A stretch of DNA of 64,000 bases, taken from Rhizobium sp. L1K21 (lineage in GTDB: Bacteria > Pseudomonadota > Alphaproteobacteria > Rhizobiales > Rhizobiaceae). The stretch lies in NCBI RefSeq assembly GCF_024055895.1, contig NZ_JAMXLE010000001.1, positions 2,410,698 through 2,474,697 of the forward strand, in the 5' to 3' direction. A model generated the notes under the pieces. The model was not told the DNA's origin, ran no database searches, and was given only the letters and a program-made list of their open reading frames with translations. The position numbers and the translations under genes were made by a program. Positions 25,740-35,175 of this stretch are shown in pieces. How positions within the stretch are numbered: position 1 is the stretch's first letter; every line of letters starts with the position of its first letter.

Positions 25740-26522
25740 TCAGTTGGACGTCTTTTCAGGGGCGGCGGTAAAGCCTGCCTCCGCAAAACGCTTCTGTGCC
25801 TCTGCGCCCTGCATGTAGCTGATAAACGCGCCTGCGTCTTCTGCTGTCGACGATTTGACCACGGCTGCCGGATAGATGATCGGGGGATAGCTGGTCTGGG
25901 GAAACTCAGACAGCACTTTCACGCCCGCATCCACCTTCGCGTCTGTGGAATAGACGATGCCGAGCGGCGCTTCGCCGCGTGAAACGAGTGCCAGGGCGGC
26001 ACGCACATTTTCGGCTTCCGCCAGGTGATCTTTCACGCTGTCCCACAGGCCGAGACTGACAAGGGCGGCCTTGGCATAACGACCGGCGGGAACGCTTTCG
26101 GTTGCGCCAACGGAGAGCCTGCCGCCATCAAGTGCGGCGGCCAGATCAAGGCCTGCATCCACTTTCAATGCACGCGCGTCGCCAGTTTGAGCTATCAGAA
26201 CCAGGGCGTTTCCGGCCAGGTTGATGCGGGTTCCTTCTTTGATCTCTCCGGCCTTCTCGAGATAATCCATCCAGCCGAGATCGGCGGAGATGAAGATATC
26301 GGCTGGTGCGCCCTGCTCGATCTGTTTTGCGATGGCAGAGGATGAGGCGAAGGTGAGAACGACATTGTCGCCCGTCTTTGCATGCCAATCCTCGGCGATA
26401 GTGTCGAGCGCGTTTTTCATGCTGGCGGCTGCAAAGATGCGCAATTCGCCAGCCAGCGCCGAAAGCGGGTTTGTTGATACGAGCAAAATTGCAGGGATGA
26501 GAATTTTCAGGAACCTGACCAC
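25740..26522 (-). CDS. modA: Molybdate ABC transporter substrate-binding protein
   Basis: A periplasmic oxyanion-binding protein of about 260 residues. The signal peptide (KILIPAILLVSTNPLSALAGE) is followed by LRIFAAASMKNALD, the ModA N-terminal signature with the substrate serines, and TFASSSAIAKQIEQGAPADIF. Two starts compete: ATG at 26534 with no ribosome site and lying inside the probable start-site region, and GTG at 26522 with GGAG six bases upstream. I prefer the GTG. A perfect ModE-type palindrome lies at once upstream. Confidence 0.94.
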   Translation of the reverse strand: MVRFLKILIPAILLVSTNPLSALAGELRIFAAASMKNALDTIAEDWHAKTGDNVVLTFASSSAIAKQIEQGAPADIFISADLGWMDYLEKAGEIKEGTRINLAGNALVLIAQTGDARALKVDAGLDLAAALDGGRLSVGATESVPAGRYAKAALVSLGLWDSVKDHLAEAENVRAALALVSRGEAPLGIVYSTDAKVDAGVKVLSEFPQTSYPPIIYPAAVVKSSTAEDAGAFISYMQGAEAQKRFAEAGFTAAPEKTSN

Positions 26523-26540
26523 ACCAATCTCCATGATCTA

Positions 26541-26564
26541 CGTTATATTCAAATGGATATAACG
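26541..26564 (-). promoter_or_regulatory. ModE-type operator (Mo-box) of modABC
   Basis: CGTTATAT - 8 bases - ATATAACG is a perfect inverted repeat directly before modA, and fits the CGnTATAT...ATATnnCG pattern known for ModE/Mop-regulated promoters. It would cover the promoter and start site, giving repression when molybdate is plentiful. Confidence 0.75.
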
Positions 26565-26711
26565 ACTGAACGTGTAGCGCAAGATGGTTGGCAGCTCCAA
26601 ATGCAACATTGCGACGAAGTGAGTTCCGATTCGCGCAAGGTTCAATTCGTAAAGTTCTGGTTAAGATTTTTTTGTTAAGCTTTCAGTTTAGATTTACCCC
26701 GGATCAGCTCG

Positions 26712-29624
26712 ATGGTTTCAACCTATTCAGGCTACAATTTATGGTCGAGAGACATGCGTGCGAGCATGAATCGCATCTCGTCGGATCCGCAGGTCCAGAG
26801 GGACACCGCCTATTATAAGGAAAACATTGTCAAGGTAACGTCCGTCGATGAATTCATGGACGACTACCGGCTTTATTCGTATGCGATGAAAGCCTATGGC
26901 CTTGAAGACATGACCTATGCAAAGGCGTTCATGAAACAGGTCCTTGAGAGCGACCTGACAGACTCCAGCAGCTTTGCGAACCGGCTCAGTGATTCGCGCT
27001 ATCGTGATTTCGCCATTGCCTATCAGGCGAGCGCGCAGTCAAAAACCTTGATGAGCTCGGCTCAGACCGATGCCATGATTGAAGACTACGGCGACTATTC
27101 CGACAGGCTGGAGGAAACGATCGGCTCTGAAACACGCTATTACAAGGTGATGAACGATTCCCAATACGTGCAGAACGTCGATCAATTCATCGCCAATAGC
27201 CGTCTCAGAGATTATACGCTTGAGGCCTATGGGCTGAACCCGAGCACATTTGACAATACATTCCTGCGCGAATTGCTGGTCAGCTCCCCTGCTGACACCG
27301 ATACCCAACTTCAAAACTATATCACCACGGCGCAAGATAAGATCGACGCGGCACAGGCCAAGTTGAGTCCTGTCGTCGAGCGCGATACGTTCATTAGTAT
27401 CAGAGATGCTTATATATCTCAGCGCGACACCTATTCTTCGCTGCAGACTACTTTGTCGGACCTTCAGACCGCTCGCAATGAAACGGGTGCCGATGTTCAC
27501 CAAATCGATCTCGATATTGCCGAAGCCAAAAAGAGTCTGGATTCGACGGTCTATAATTTCGTCTCCAACAAGACGACGGAGCTGAAATATCAAATCGACC
27601 TCTTGACGGCACAACAACAGGAACCGGGCGCAGACACCGCAGCGCTGCAAGCGCAGATCGATCCACTGCAGGCCGAGTTCGACAAATGGGACGCGGACAA
27701 GACGACCCTGACGTCCCTGAACGACTTGAAGTCGCAGCTTTACGATTGGCAAGCGGCGCTGACGGAACCTGGTGCCGACACGACCTATATCAACCAGCAA
27801 ATTGACGATCTGAATACACAGATTTCAGCCGATTCAGATGCACTGAACTACACGCCTGACCTCACGACAATAAATACGGCCATCAGCGATACGCAGGCCA
27901 TTATCGACAGCTACGATTCGTTAAACCTGCCTGCGCCGGGCGCGGAAAGCACGGCCTTCAAGGCCGAACAGAATGCCATCATCCAAACTCAGCAAGCCGC
28001 CATTACCAGCGTCAATGCTTTTGTTGCCATTGTCGAGGATTTCGAGTTCAACTCGGACGGCACCGTGCCGGCTGGCGGATACCTGAGCGATGCCAATCTC
28101 AACGATATCACCGAGGCATATGCCTACAAACAGGACCGACTAACGAAGACCGGCGCTACGCTGAATACCGAATTCTTCGCCGAGACGGTCAACAACTACA
28201 CCACCGCCCGTGAGATGCTCTATGGCGCGGATGGCGATCGCATCTTCGACTATCTGAAAACCGCTTTCGGCATCACTGATGGCGTTGTGGTCAAGTCGAT
28301 GCTTCTCAACGCGATTACCAGCGACCCTGACGATGAAAACAGCTATCTGAACACCGAATATAAGGGCAAGGCGAATTACGACGGCCTTGTTGCACTCTCA
28401 CGCGCATTCAACTTCAATCACGATGAGGACGGCACCCTCCCCTCTGGCGCAGTGGCGATGAGCAATGAGAACATTCGCATTACCAACAGCCGGTACTTCT
28501 CCGCCTATGACGACAAGTATGAAGCGCAGGATGCGCTCGACGTCAAAAAATTCAACATAGCGCTCAATGCCTATGACGGAGGATTGAAGGGACTGCTCGA
28601 CGGCTCGGACGCAAACGGCAAGTTTATTTATGAATTTGCGCTCAAAGCAGCAGGGCTCGATGCAGACGAAGTGTCCCGCTACAAGATGCAGCGCGTGCTT
28701 ACCAGCGACCTCAACGATCCGAGAAGCTATGCGAACCGGCTTGGCGACGACCGCTACATTCAGTTTGCCAAATTCTTCAATATTGATGAAGACGGCAACG
28801 TGACGTCGCCTATGCAGGCACAGTCACAATCGTCCATCATTTCCCTCTCAAAGAAGTATATTATAGCGCAGACCGCGTTTGCAGAGGCTGAACAGGCTGA
28901 TGCCGTTCGGGCAAAGGCGGACACCGAGGCCGAGTATTATCAGGATGAGATACTCAAGGTCGAAACGATGGACGATTTCCTCAAGAACGACCGCCTCGTG
29001 AATTTCGCTCTTATCGCCAGCGGCATTGATCCCGAAAACGTAACCAGCGACTTCATGAAAAAGATATTCCAATCGGATCTGTCCGATCCGGACAGCTTTG
29101 CCAATCAGCAATCCGATTATCGCTTCGCTGAACTTGCTGCGACGTTCAATTTTGACGAAAACGGACATGTGACCCGCAGCCAGGATGTCGGCGGCGTGCA
29201 GACATCCGGAGACCTTCTCAAGACGGTCAACCTTTACTACCGACAGTCGATTGAAGAGGAGGCCGGAGAGGACAGTGCCGGTGTCCGTCTGGCGCTTTAT
29301 TTCGAGCGTGAAGCGCCGTCGATCAAGAGCGCCTACGATATCCTTGGCGACACCGCGTTGCTTGAGGTCTTCAAAACAACCTTCAGCCTGCCCGACAGTT
29401 TCTCTTCACAGGATATCGAGAAACAGGCCGAGCTGGTGGAGAAATATCTCAACCTGGAAGACCTGCGCGACGAGGACAAGCTTTCCAGCCTGATACAGAA
29501 ATTTACTGCTCTATATGACCTGGAAAACTCCTCTACGGATTCCGTCGTTTCCATTTTATCAGGCAGTAGCAGCGGATTGAGTGCGGATACCCTCTATTCA
29601 TTGAGCCAGCTCAAGCTGCGCTGA
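26712..29624 (+). CDS. Giant DUF1217-family protein with internal coiled-coil repeats
   Basis: A 970-residue protein without signal peptide, membrane segment or visible cysteine. It starts MVSTYSGYNLWSRDM. DUF1217-type helical modules recur at about 30-110, 142-190, 500-585, 640-720, 760-840 and 855-930, each with a pattern like LxxYAxxAYGL...FMKxxLxSDLxDxxSFANxxxDxRY. Between 190 and 450 lies a helical insert with four PGAD-like turns, each followed by a QIDxL-type helix. DUF1217 proteins occur in rhizobial flagellar clusters, but here no flagellar gene is nearby. The lack of cysteine and the helical composition would suit a flagellar-type export substrate; that is inference. Confidence 0.8.
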   Translation: MVSTYSGYNLWSRDMRASMNRISSDPQVQRDTAYYKENIVKVTSVDEFMDDYRLYSYAMKAYGLEDMTYAKAFMKQVLESDLTDSSSFANRLSDSRYRDFAIAYQASAQSKTLMSSAQTDAMIEDYGDYSDRLEETIGSETRYYKVMNDSQYVQNVDQFIANSRLRDYTLEAYGLNPSTFDNTFLRELLVSSPADTDTQLQNYITTAQDKIDAAQAKLSPVVERDTFISIRDAYISQRDTYSSLQTTLSDLQTARNETGADVHQIDLDIAEAKKSLDSTVYNFVSNKTTELKYQIDLLTAQQQEPGADTAALQAQIDPLQAEFDKWDADKTTLTSLNDLKSQLYDWQAALTEPGADTTYINQQIDDLNTQISADSDALNYTPDLTTINTAISDTQAIIDSYDSLNLPAPGAESTAFKAEQNAIIQTQQAAITSVNAFVAIVEDFEFNSDGTVPAGGYLSDANLNDITEAYAYKQDRLTKTGATLNTEFFAETVNNYTTAREMLYGADGDRIFDYLKTAFGITDGVVVKSMLLNAITSDPDDENSYLNTEYKGKANYDGLVALSRAFNFNHDEDGTLPSGAVAMSNENIRITNSRYFSAYDDKYEAQDALDVKKFNIALNAYDGGLKGLLDGSDANGKFIYEFALKAAGLDADEVSRYKMQRVLTSDLNDPRSYANRLGDDRYIQFAKFFNIDEDGNVTSPMQAQSQSSIISLSKKYIIAQTAFAEAEQADAVRAKADTEAEYYQDEILKVETMDDFLKNDRLVNFALIASGIDPENVTSDFMKKIFQSDLSDPDSFANQQSDYRFAELAATFNFDENGHVTRSQDVGGVQTSGDLLKTVNLYYRQSIEEEAGEDSAGVRLALYFEREAPSIKSAYDILGDTALLEVFKTTFSLPDSFSSQDIEKQAELVEKYLNLEDLRDEDKLSSLIQKFTALYDLENSSTDSVVSILSGSSSGLSADTLYSLSQLKLR

Positions 29625-29880
29625 TCCAGCGTTCTTTTTGCACGATTGCGTTTGTTCTCCGAACCATCCTGCGACAGCAGTTGAACGCATATTCACATTT
29701 GCTAAACCCTGTCCGATTCGATTTTGCTAACCATCTGGATAGGCAAAGTTTTCTTAACCTCGATTCTTAAGCAGACCGGAAGGTACCAGCCCTTACCTTC
29801 ACGGATACAAGAGGGCGAAAAGCCCCTGAGCAATAACAAGAAGGCCTCAGGCCTCAAGGTAAAACAAGGGCATTAAACTG

Positions 29881-30450
29881 ATGCAATATGCTAACTTCAA
29901 ACCCGCATGGGCAGATGGCGCAACGTTCCGGCTGGACCCCAGACGGTTTCCCCACGAGGCGAGCTATGCGGTGGCGAACGAGAACAGCAGCGTGAGCTTC
30001 ACGCTCAACGAACGCGGCGCGGTGTTGAAAAGACTTCTGCCCTCCAGCGGACTGCCGATTTCCATGGCTTTGCCCGCAAGCGTCTTCAAGGGCGTTGCGG
30101 CCCGCGCAATCGACCATGGCAATGGCGAAGTGACCGTGACGCTGGAACTGCACCATGAAGACCCCGATCTGTGCATTCCGCTTCTTGTTGCACACGACCT
30201 TTGCGACATTGCGGCCGACTGGCGCAACTGGGCCGATGCCTATCGCATTCCCATGATGATGGTGGAGGCCGATGGCGTTGCCCGCCCGCTGGAAGAGCAT
30301 CTGACCAATGTTTCAGCCAAGCAGCCAAAGCCGCGCCGGCGTCATTCCAACTTTGCTGATCGTCGTCCACGGTTCCTGGTTCGCCGCACCACCGGCAGCC
30401 TTGGTCTCAAAATGTCGATCGAAGGCCGCGAAATCATCGCGCGCACATAA
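29881..30450 (+). CDS. DUF6101 family protein
   Basis: A 189-residue soluble protein beginning MQYANFKPAWADGATFRLDP and containing VSFTLNERGAVLKRLLPSSGLPISMALPASVFKGV and a basic C-terminal part (KPRRRHSNFADRRPRFLVRR). I recall this as a Hyphomicrobiales-restricted family, DUF6101, usually next to ubiA, which agrees with its place here. Function unknown; the beta-rich middle with a basic tail could be nucleic-acid or ligand binding, but nothing proves it. A 256-base gap precedes it and holds no gene; a terminator follows. Confidence 0.72.
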   Translation: MQYANFKPAWADGATFRLDPRRFPHEASYAVANENSSVSFTLNERGAVLKRLLPSSGLPISMALPASVFKGVAARAIDHGNGEVTVTLELHHEDPDLCIPLLVAHDLCDIAADWRNWADAYRIPMMMVEADGVARPLEEHLTNVSAKQPKPRRRHSNFADRRPRFLVRRTTGSLGLKMSIEGREIIART

Positions 30451-30528
30451 TTCGAGCGCCGCCTTGCAAAAGGCGGTTGTCGACCCAACATAAAAATAAA
30501 TATTGGACCCTCCAGTCCCCCTCCTTAA

Positions 30529-30558
30529 CCGGCTGCTTTCCCTGGCAGCCGGTTTTTT
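30529..30558 (+). terminator. Intrinsic terminator after DUF6101
   Basis: CCGGCTGC - 8 bases - GCAGCCGG followed by six T residues, 80 bases after the DUF6101 stop and just before the convergent ubiA end. A smaller stem CCGCCTT/AAGGCGG lies before it at about 30462-30479. Confidence 0.88.
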
Positions 30559-30576
30559 ATTGGGGACCGCGCTCGA

Positions 30577-31536
30577 TCAGGCGAAGGGCAATGCCAGTAT
30601 GAGGCCGGCGAAGATAATGGCACCTACAACGGCGTTGAACTTGAAGAGTTTCAAGCACTGCGCACCGTCATCGATATCGAGAGCACGGATCTGATAGGCG
30701 AAGGCGACCGCTGCTGCCAGGAGACCGAGATAGGCGACGAGACCAACGCCTGCGAGTGCAAATGAAACGACAAGCAGGAGAAGTGTGAGGCCAAATAGGC
30801 CGACGAGCCATTTGGCGGTGTTTTCGGCAAACAGGCGCGCGGTCGAACGCACACCGACGAGAGCATCATCTTCCTTGTCCTGATGCGCATAGATGGTGTC
30901 ATAACCAATCGTCCAGGCGATGGCCGCGACGTAGAGGATGACGGAGGAAAGTGACAGCGAACCAAAGGCTGCCGCCCATCCCATCAAACCGCCCCAGGAG
31001 AACGCCAGGCCGAGAAAAAATTGCGGCCAGTCTGTAAACCGCTTTGCAAAGGGGTAAATGGCGATGGTGGCGAGCGAAGCGACCCCGAGGGCCACCGCAA
31101 ACCAGTTGAACTGCAAAAGCACGACAAGGCCAACCAGGGTTTGCGCCAGCATGAAGATTTTCGCCTGACGGCTTGTGACCCGGCCCGAGGGAAGCGGGCG
31201 GGACCTTGTGCGCGCCACCTGCATGTCGATATCCTTGTCGACAATGTCATTATAGGTGCAGCCTGCACCACGCATGGCCACCGCACCGACAAAAAACAGA
31301 AACAGATGCAAAAGGGTCTGTGCCACATTCAGACTGCCTGCACCTGCGGCCACGTTTGCGGCAAGCCCCACCGACCAGAAACAGGGCAGCATGAGCAACT
31401 GCCAGCCAATGGGCCGGTCCCAGCGGGCAAGCTGGGCATAGGGCCAGAGCCCTCTTGGCAGCAGCCTGTAGACCCAGTTGTTGGAAGGGGCGTCAGAGAC
31501 GCGTCCCATATCGCTATGTGTGGTTTGCTGGTTCAT
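30577..31536 (-). CDS. ubiA: 4-hydroxybenzoate polyprenyltransferase (UbiA)
   Basis: A 319-residue integral membrane prenyltransferase joining 4-hydroxybenzoate to the polyprenyl chain in ubiquinone synthesis. It carries both aspartate motifs, NDIVDKDID (about 96-104, substrate/Mg2+ site with following RTRSRPLPSG) and YDTIYAHQDKEDD (about 215-227), and eight or nine hydrophobic segments. Start MNQQTTH is preferred; the frame runs 26 codons further upstream without a family match. It is divergent from purD. The polyprenyl donor would come from the synthase at 50.2 kb. Confidence 0.95.
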   Translation of the reverse strand: MNQQTTHSDMGRVSDAPSNNWVYRLLPRGLWPYAQLARWDRPIGWQLLMLPCFWSVGLAANVAAGAGSLNVAQTLLHLFLFFVGAVAMRGAGCTYNDIVDKDIDMQVARTRSRPLPSGRVTSRQAKIFMLAQTLVGLVVLLQFNWFAVALGVASLATIAIYPFAKRFTDWPQFFLGLAFSWGGLMGWAAAFGSLSLSSVILYVAAIAWTIGYDTIYAHQDKEDDALVGVRSTARLFAENTAKWLVGLFGLTLLLLVVSFALAGVGLVAYLGLLAAAVAFAYQIRALDIDDGAQCLKLFKFNAVVGAIIFAGLILALPFA

Positions 31537-31660
31537 GCCCGATCTGTGGCAAGAGGACTGCCCGCCGTCAAGCGGTTTTGCCGGGAAACTCGGCCCTTGC
31601 GCTTGACGCCTCAATCCACAGGCTCTAGGCGAAAGTCAGAATTTTCCGGAGGCAAAACGC

Positions 31661-32932
31661 ATGAATGTCCTGTTGATCGGCTCTGGCGGGCGTGAACACG
31701 CGCTGGCCTGGAAAATGGCCCAGTCGCCGCTGCTTTCGACGCTTTATATTGCGCCGGGCAATGCCGGCATGCACGATTGTGGCACGCTGGTGAGCCTTGA
31801 CGTTGACAACCACGATGCGGTGATCGCGTTCTGCAATGAAAAGGCTGTTACCTTTGTCATCGTAGGGCCGGAAGCGCCGCTGGTCGCGGGCATTGCAGAT
31901 GATCTGCGCGCTGCCGGGATCAAGGTGTTCGGTCCGTCTGCCGCAGCAGCGCAGCTGGAGGGCTCCAAGGGTTTCACCAAGGACCTCTGTGCGAAATACA
32001 ACATCCCGACCGGTGCCTATCAACGCTTCAACAATGCGCCGAAGGCCAAGGCCTATGTGCGCCAGCAGGGTGTGCCAATCGTTATCAAAGCCGACGGTCT
32101 GGCCGCCGGCAAAGGCGTGACGGTGGCGATGACGCTGGATGAGGCGCTGAACGCCATCGACGATTGTTTTGAAGGGGCTTATGGCGAGGCCGGTGCAGAA
32201 GTCGTTGTCGAAGCCTATCTCGATGGCGAAGAGGCGTCCTTCTTCTGTATCAGCGACGGCAAGAACCTTCTCGCGCTCGCATCAGCCCAGGATCACAAGC
32301 GCGTGGGCGACGGTGACACCGGACCCAATACGGGCGGCATGGGGGCCTATTCCCCTGCCCCGGTGATGACGGAGGCGATGGTTACGCGCACCATGAAGGA
32401 AATCATCGAGCCGACCGTTGCCGGCATGGCCGCCGACGGGCATCCCTTCAGCGGCGTTTTCTTCGCCGGCCTGATGATCACCGAAAAAGGGCCGGAGCTG
32501 ATCGAATACAATGTTCGTTTCGGCGATCCGGAGTGCCAGGTGCTGATGATGCGGCTGAAATCCGATCTTCTGGAAATCCTGCTTGCGGCTGCCGAAGGCA
32601 GGCTTAACGAGGTGACGGCCGAATGGCGCGATGAAACCGCGCTCACCGTCGTGATGGCGTCCAAGGGTTATCCGGGGTCTTACGAGAAAAACACGGTGAT
32701 TGCCGCATTGCCCGAGAGCGTTGACGGAACGAAGATATTCCATGCCGGCACGGCGTTGAAAGACGGCCAACTTGTGGCAACTGGCGGGCGTGTCTTGAAC
32801 GTGACGGCGACCGGTGCCAGCGTGATGGAGGCACAAACCCGCGCTTACGCTGCCGTGGATGCTGTTCAATGGGAAAACGGCTTCTGCCGCCGCGACATTG
32901 GCTGGCGCGCCATTGAGCGGGAAAAAGCCTGA
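31661..32932 (+). CDS. purD: Phosphoribosylamine-glycine ligase
   Basis: A 423-residue ATP-grasp enzyme that joins glycine to phosphoribosylamine, step two of purine synthesis. It has [18 protein letters not shown] at the N-terminus, [14 protein letters not shown] near 70, the ATP-grasp signature [23 protein letters not shown] near 210, and [13 protein letters not shown] near 285. GGAGG lies ten bases before the ATG. It is monocistronic in appearance, divergent from ubiA. Confidence 0.98.
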   Translation: MNVLLIGSGGREHALAWKMAQSPLLSTLYIAPGNAGMHDCGTLVSLDVDNHDAVIAFCNEKAVTFVIVGPEAPLVAGIADDLRAAGIKVFGPSAAAAQLEGSKGFTKDLCAKYNIPTGAYQRFNNAPKAKAYVRQQGVPIVIKADGLAAGKGVTVAMTLDEALNAIDDCFEGAYGEAGAEVVVEAYLDGEEASFFCISDGKNLLALASAQDHKRVGDGDTGPNTGGMGAYSPAPVMTEAMVTRTMKEIIEPTVAGMAADGHPFSGVFFAGLMITEKGPELIEYNVRFGDPECQVLMMRLKSDLLEILLAAAEGRLNEVTAEWRDETALTVVMASKGYPGSYEKNTVIAALPESVDGTKIFHAGTALKDGQLVATGGRVLNVTATGASVMEAQTRAYAAVDAVQWENGFCRRDIGWRAIEREKA

Positions 32933-32958
32933 AAGCCGTCAATGATCATCCGGCCCCG

Positions 32959-32974
32959 TTAACCGAAGTTTAAC
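32959..32974 (+). promoter_or_regulatory. CtrA-type box upstream of the HPE1-like gene
   Basis: TTAACCGAAGTTTAAC is a full match to the TTAA-N7-TTAAC consensus of the cell-cycle regulator CtrA, 70 bases before the next start. Such sites can occur by chance, so binding is unproven. Confidence 0.45.
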
Positions 32975-33043
32975 CACTTCTGCTGACGGGTTGGAAACAA
33001 TAGGGCGTTATTCTCGTCGCTGATTGAATGCGGGAGACGTCTC

Positions 33044-33589
33044 ATGCGTGGCATTATTCTTGGCTCTGTTCTGACCCTGGCGGCTCTGCCCGCTCTGGCC
33101 GGGAACCTGACGGCACATTCCATTGAGACCTTCCCCGCGGATAGCGGTGCAAACGGCAGTGTCTTCTATTTCAAATGTGCGACCTGCGATGGACCGAAAC
33201 CCGAGGTCGTACCCGACTATATCGTTCCACAGTTGAAACACGGGACCGAACGGTTGGAATTCGTCGGTACCGGTGACGACAAGAAGGTGGTTCGCATTGA
33301 AGCCTGGCAGGGTGGCTCGCCCATCCGCCGGGTTTCTGTCACCCAGGCCCCGATTATAGAACGCGAAATTGCCTATCGCGACAAGATGCGCAAGAAGGCG
33401 GAGATGGCCGCGCTCAAAGAGAGCATGGACGAATGGGCACGCTCGCGCATTGCGGCAAATGCGCCAAAGGTTGATCGTGACACAAAGACCGCAGCGCTGA
33501 CGCCAGACGGGAAACCGGTTGCGGCGAGCGTCGATAGCGCGCCAGAGGCCGATTTCAACCCGACAGCGCTTGAGCTGCGGCTGAACTAG
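33044..33589 (+). CDS. Secreted HPE1-like conserved protein
   Basis: A 181-residue protein with a signal peptide (about 1-19, ending ALA) and a short domain with CATCDGPKPEVVPDYIVPQL near 45, a CxxC pair followed by a tyrosine-rich strand. I recall this pattern from rhizobial proteins annotated as plant virulence effector HPE1-like. A long helix rich in K, E and A follows (about 110-145), then a Pro/Ala-rich tail. Function unknown; the effector label is only a domain name. Shine-Dalgarno GGGAGACG precedes the ATG. Confidence 0.65.
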   Translation: MRGIILGSVLTLAALPALAGNLTAHSIETFPADSGANGSVFYFKCATCDGPKPEVVPDYIVPQLKHGTERLEFVGTGDDKKVVRIEAWQGGSPIRRVSVTQAPIIEREIAYRDKMRKKAEMAALKESMDEWARSRIAANAPKVDRDTKTAALTPDGKPVAASVDSAPEADFNPTALELRLN

Positions 33590-33778
33590 GCCATCCGGAG
33601 AGCGATTCTCAATTGACATCATGAACACCGTGCGGCATAGCGGTTAACGGTTACTTGTGCCTGCCGGTCCCGCGCATTTTGCATGGTGAAGTCAAGTTTT
33701 CATTCTCAAGCTCAGCACACTCTGACGTGCGGCAATGCGGGCCCCCGATCATGAAAATCGAGTGTCCGGAAATGAGCC

Positions 33779-35170
33779 ATGAGCATGATTGAGGCCCCAA
33801 GAGCCAACCCCTATCTCAGCGGGCCTGTCCCCGCCGTTTATTTCAAAACCGTTCTTCCCATTGCGTTTTTCATGATCGTCAACGGGCTGTACACTGTGGT
33901 CGACGCCCTGTTTCTGGGCATTTATGCCGGTGCCGATGCGCTGACGGCGGTGACACTTGCCTTCCCCATGTTCATGCTGCTGGTTGCCCTGTCTACGATG
34001 CTGGGCTCCGGCATGGCAAGCATCGTCGCGCGTTATATCGGGGGCGACGATCTGGTGCGGGCAAAGGCTGCGTTTTTATCCTCACACAGCCTGGCACTCG
34101 TGGTGTCGCTAGTGCTTGCCATTGGATTTACCGCCTTCGGCGCAATGGGATTTTCGGCAGCAGCCAGCGGTAATGAGGCGATTGCTCGCCAGGGCTGGCA
34201 GTATGTCGCCATCTTGACCTACACGTCGCCGCTGATGTTTTTCCTGTCCATTCAGGGCGACGAAATGCGCAGTGAAGGCAAGGCGGGGATCATGGCGCTG
34301 ATTGGGGTTGCTGCCACGCTGTTCAACATTGTCTTCAACTATATTTTCATCGCCATGCTGGACATGGGAACGGCGGGTTCTGCCTGGGGAACGGTTGCGG
34401 CACAGACGCTCGCCTTTGCAGGGGCGATTGCGCTGCGCTTCTCGGGCAGAATGGCCCTTCGCATGGATATGCCGCAGCGGGGCGAACTGACCTACCAGTG
34501 GCGTGACATGCTGGCGCTTGGCCTGCCGCCATCGCTGAGCTTTGCCGGGATCGCGCTTAATTCAGCCGTGATCATTACCATGTTGAACGTGTGGGGCGGT
34601 GAGAATACGGAAGACACCATCGCTGCATACGGCATCTTCACGCGCATCCTCACCTTCGGCTTCATGCCGGTCCTGTCATTTAATCTCGCCGCCCAAAGCA
34701 TGGCCGGAAACAATTATGGCGCGGGCGAATTTCAGCGTTCGAACAAGACCCTGGTCACGGCGCTTTTGACAGCCTTTATCTATGCGGCGCTCTTCGAGCT
34801 TCTGTTGATTGCATTTGCCGATCCAATCGGGCGGCTGTTTGTCGATAACGAAGCGGTGGTGAGCGAAATCTCACGCATCGTGCCGGTGGCGATGATGGCC
34901 TATGCGCTCAACATGCCGCTGTTTGTGATTGCCGGCTACTATCAGGCGCTCGGCATTGCCTGGGCAGCCGGTGCGATGAGCCTGATCAGAACCTATCTGA
35001 TTGCCGTACCGCTTGGGCTCATCATGCCCTATTTCTTCGGAGAACCCGGTATCTGGCTCGCCTGGCCGATTGCCGATATTTCGATGCTGGCTGTCTGCGT
35101 TCTGGTGCTGGCGCGCGTCAGCAAAATGCGCGGCGCGCGCTTGGGGCTGTTCTTTCAAGCCAAAGCCTGA
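33779..35170 (+). CDS. MATE-family multidrug efflux transporter
   Basis: A 463-residue membrane protein with twelve hydrophobic segments in two similar halves. It begins with a short cytoplasmic tail and ...YFKTVLPIAFFMIVNGLYTVVDALFLG, the MATE entry motif. MATE proteins extrude cationic compounds in exchange for Na+ or H+. The substrate is unknown. It ends five bases before the convergent DUF523 gene. The 189-base gap upstream has no gene. Confidence 0.92.
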   Translation: MSMIEAPRANPYLSGPVPAVYFKTVLPIAFFMIVNGLYTVVDALFLGIYAGADALTAVTLAFPMFMLLVALSTMLGSGMASIVARYIGGDDLVRAKAAFLSSHSLALVVSLVLAIGFTAFGAMGFSAAASGNEAIARQGWQYVAILTYTSPLMFFLSIQGDEMRSEGKAGIMALIGVAATLFNIVFNYIFIAMLDMGTAGSAWGTVAAQTLAFAGAIALRFSGRMALRMDMPQRGELTYQWRDMLALGLPPSLSFAGIALNSAVIITMLNVWGGENTEDTIAAYGIFTRILTFGFMPVLSFNLAAQSMAGNNYGAGEFQRSNKTLVTALLTAFIYAALFELLLIAFADPIGRLFVDNEAVVSEISRIVPVAMMAYALNMPLFVIAGYYQALGIAWAAGAMSLIRTYLIAVPLGLIMPYFFGEPGIWLAWPIADISMLAVCVLVLARVSKMRGARLGLFFQAKA

Positions 35171-35175
35171 AAGCG

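Noticed and set aside
29625-29880. Possible small RNA or gene in the gap before DUF6101
   Set aside because: Only a short GAGGCCTC-type palindrome and TTAA elements at non-canonical spacing; nothing firm enough to call.
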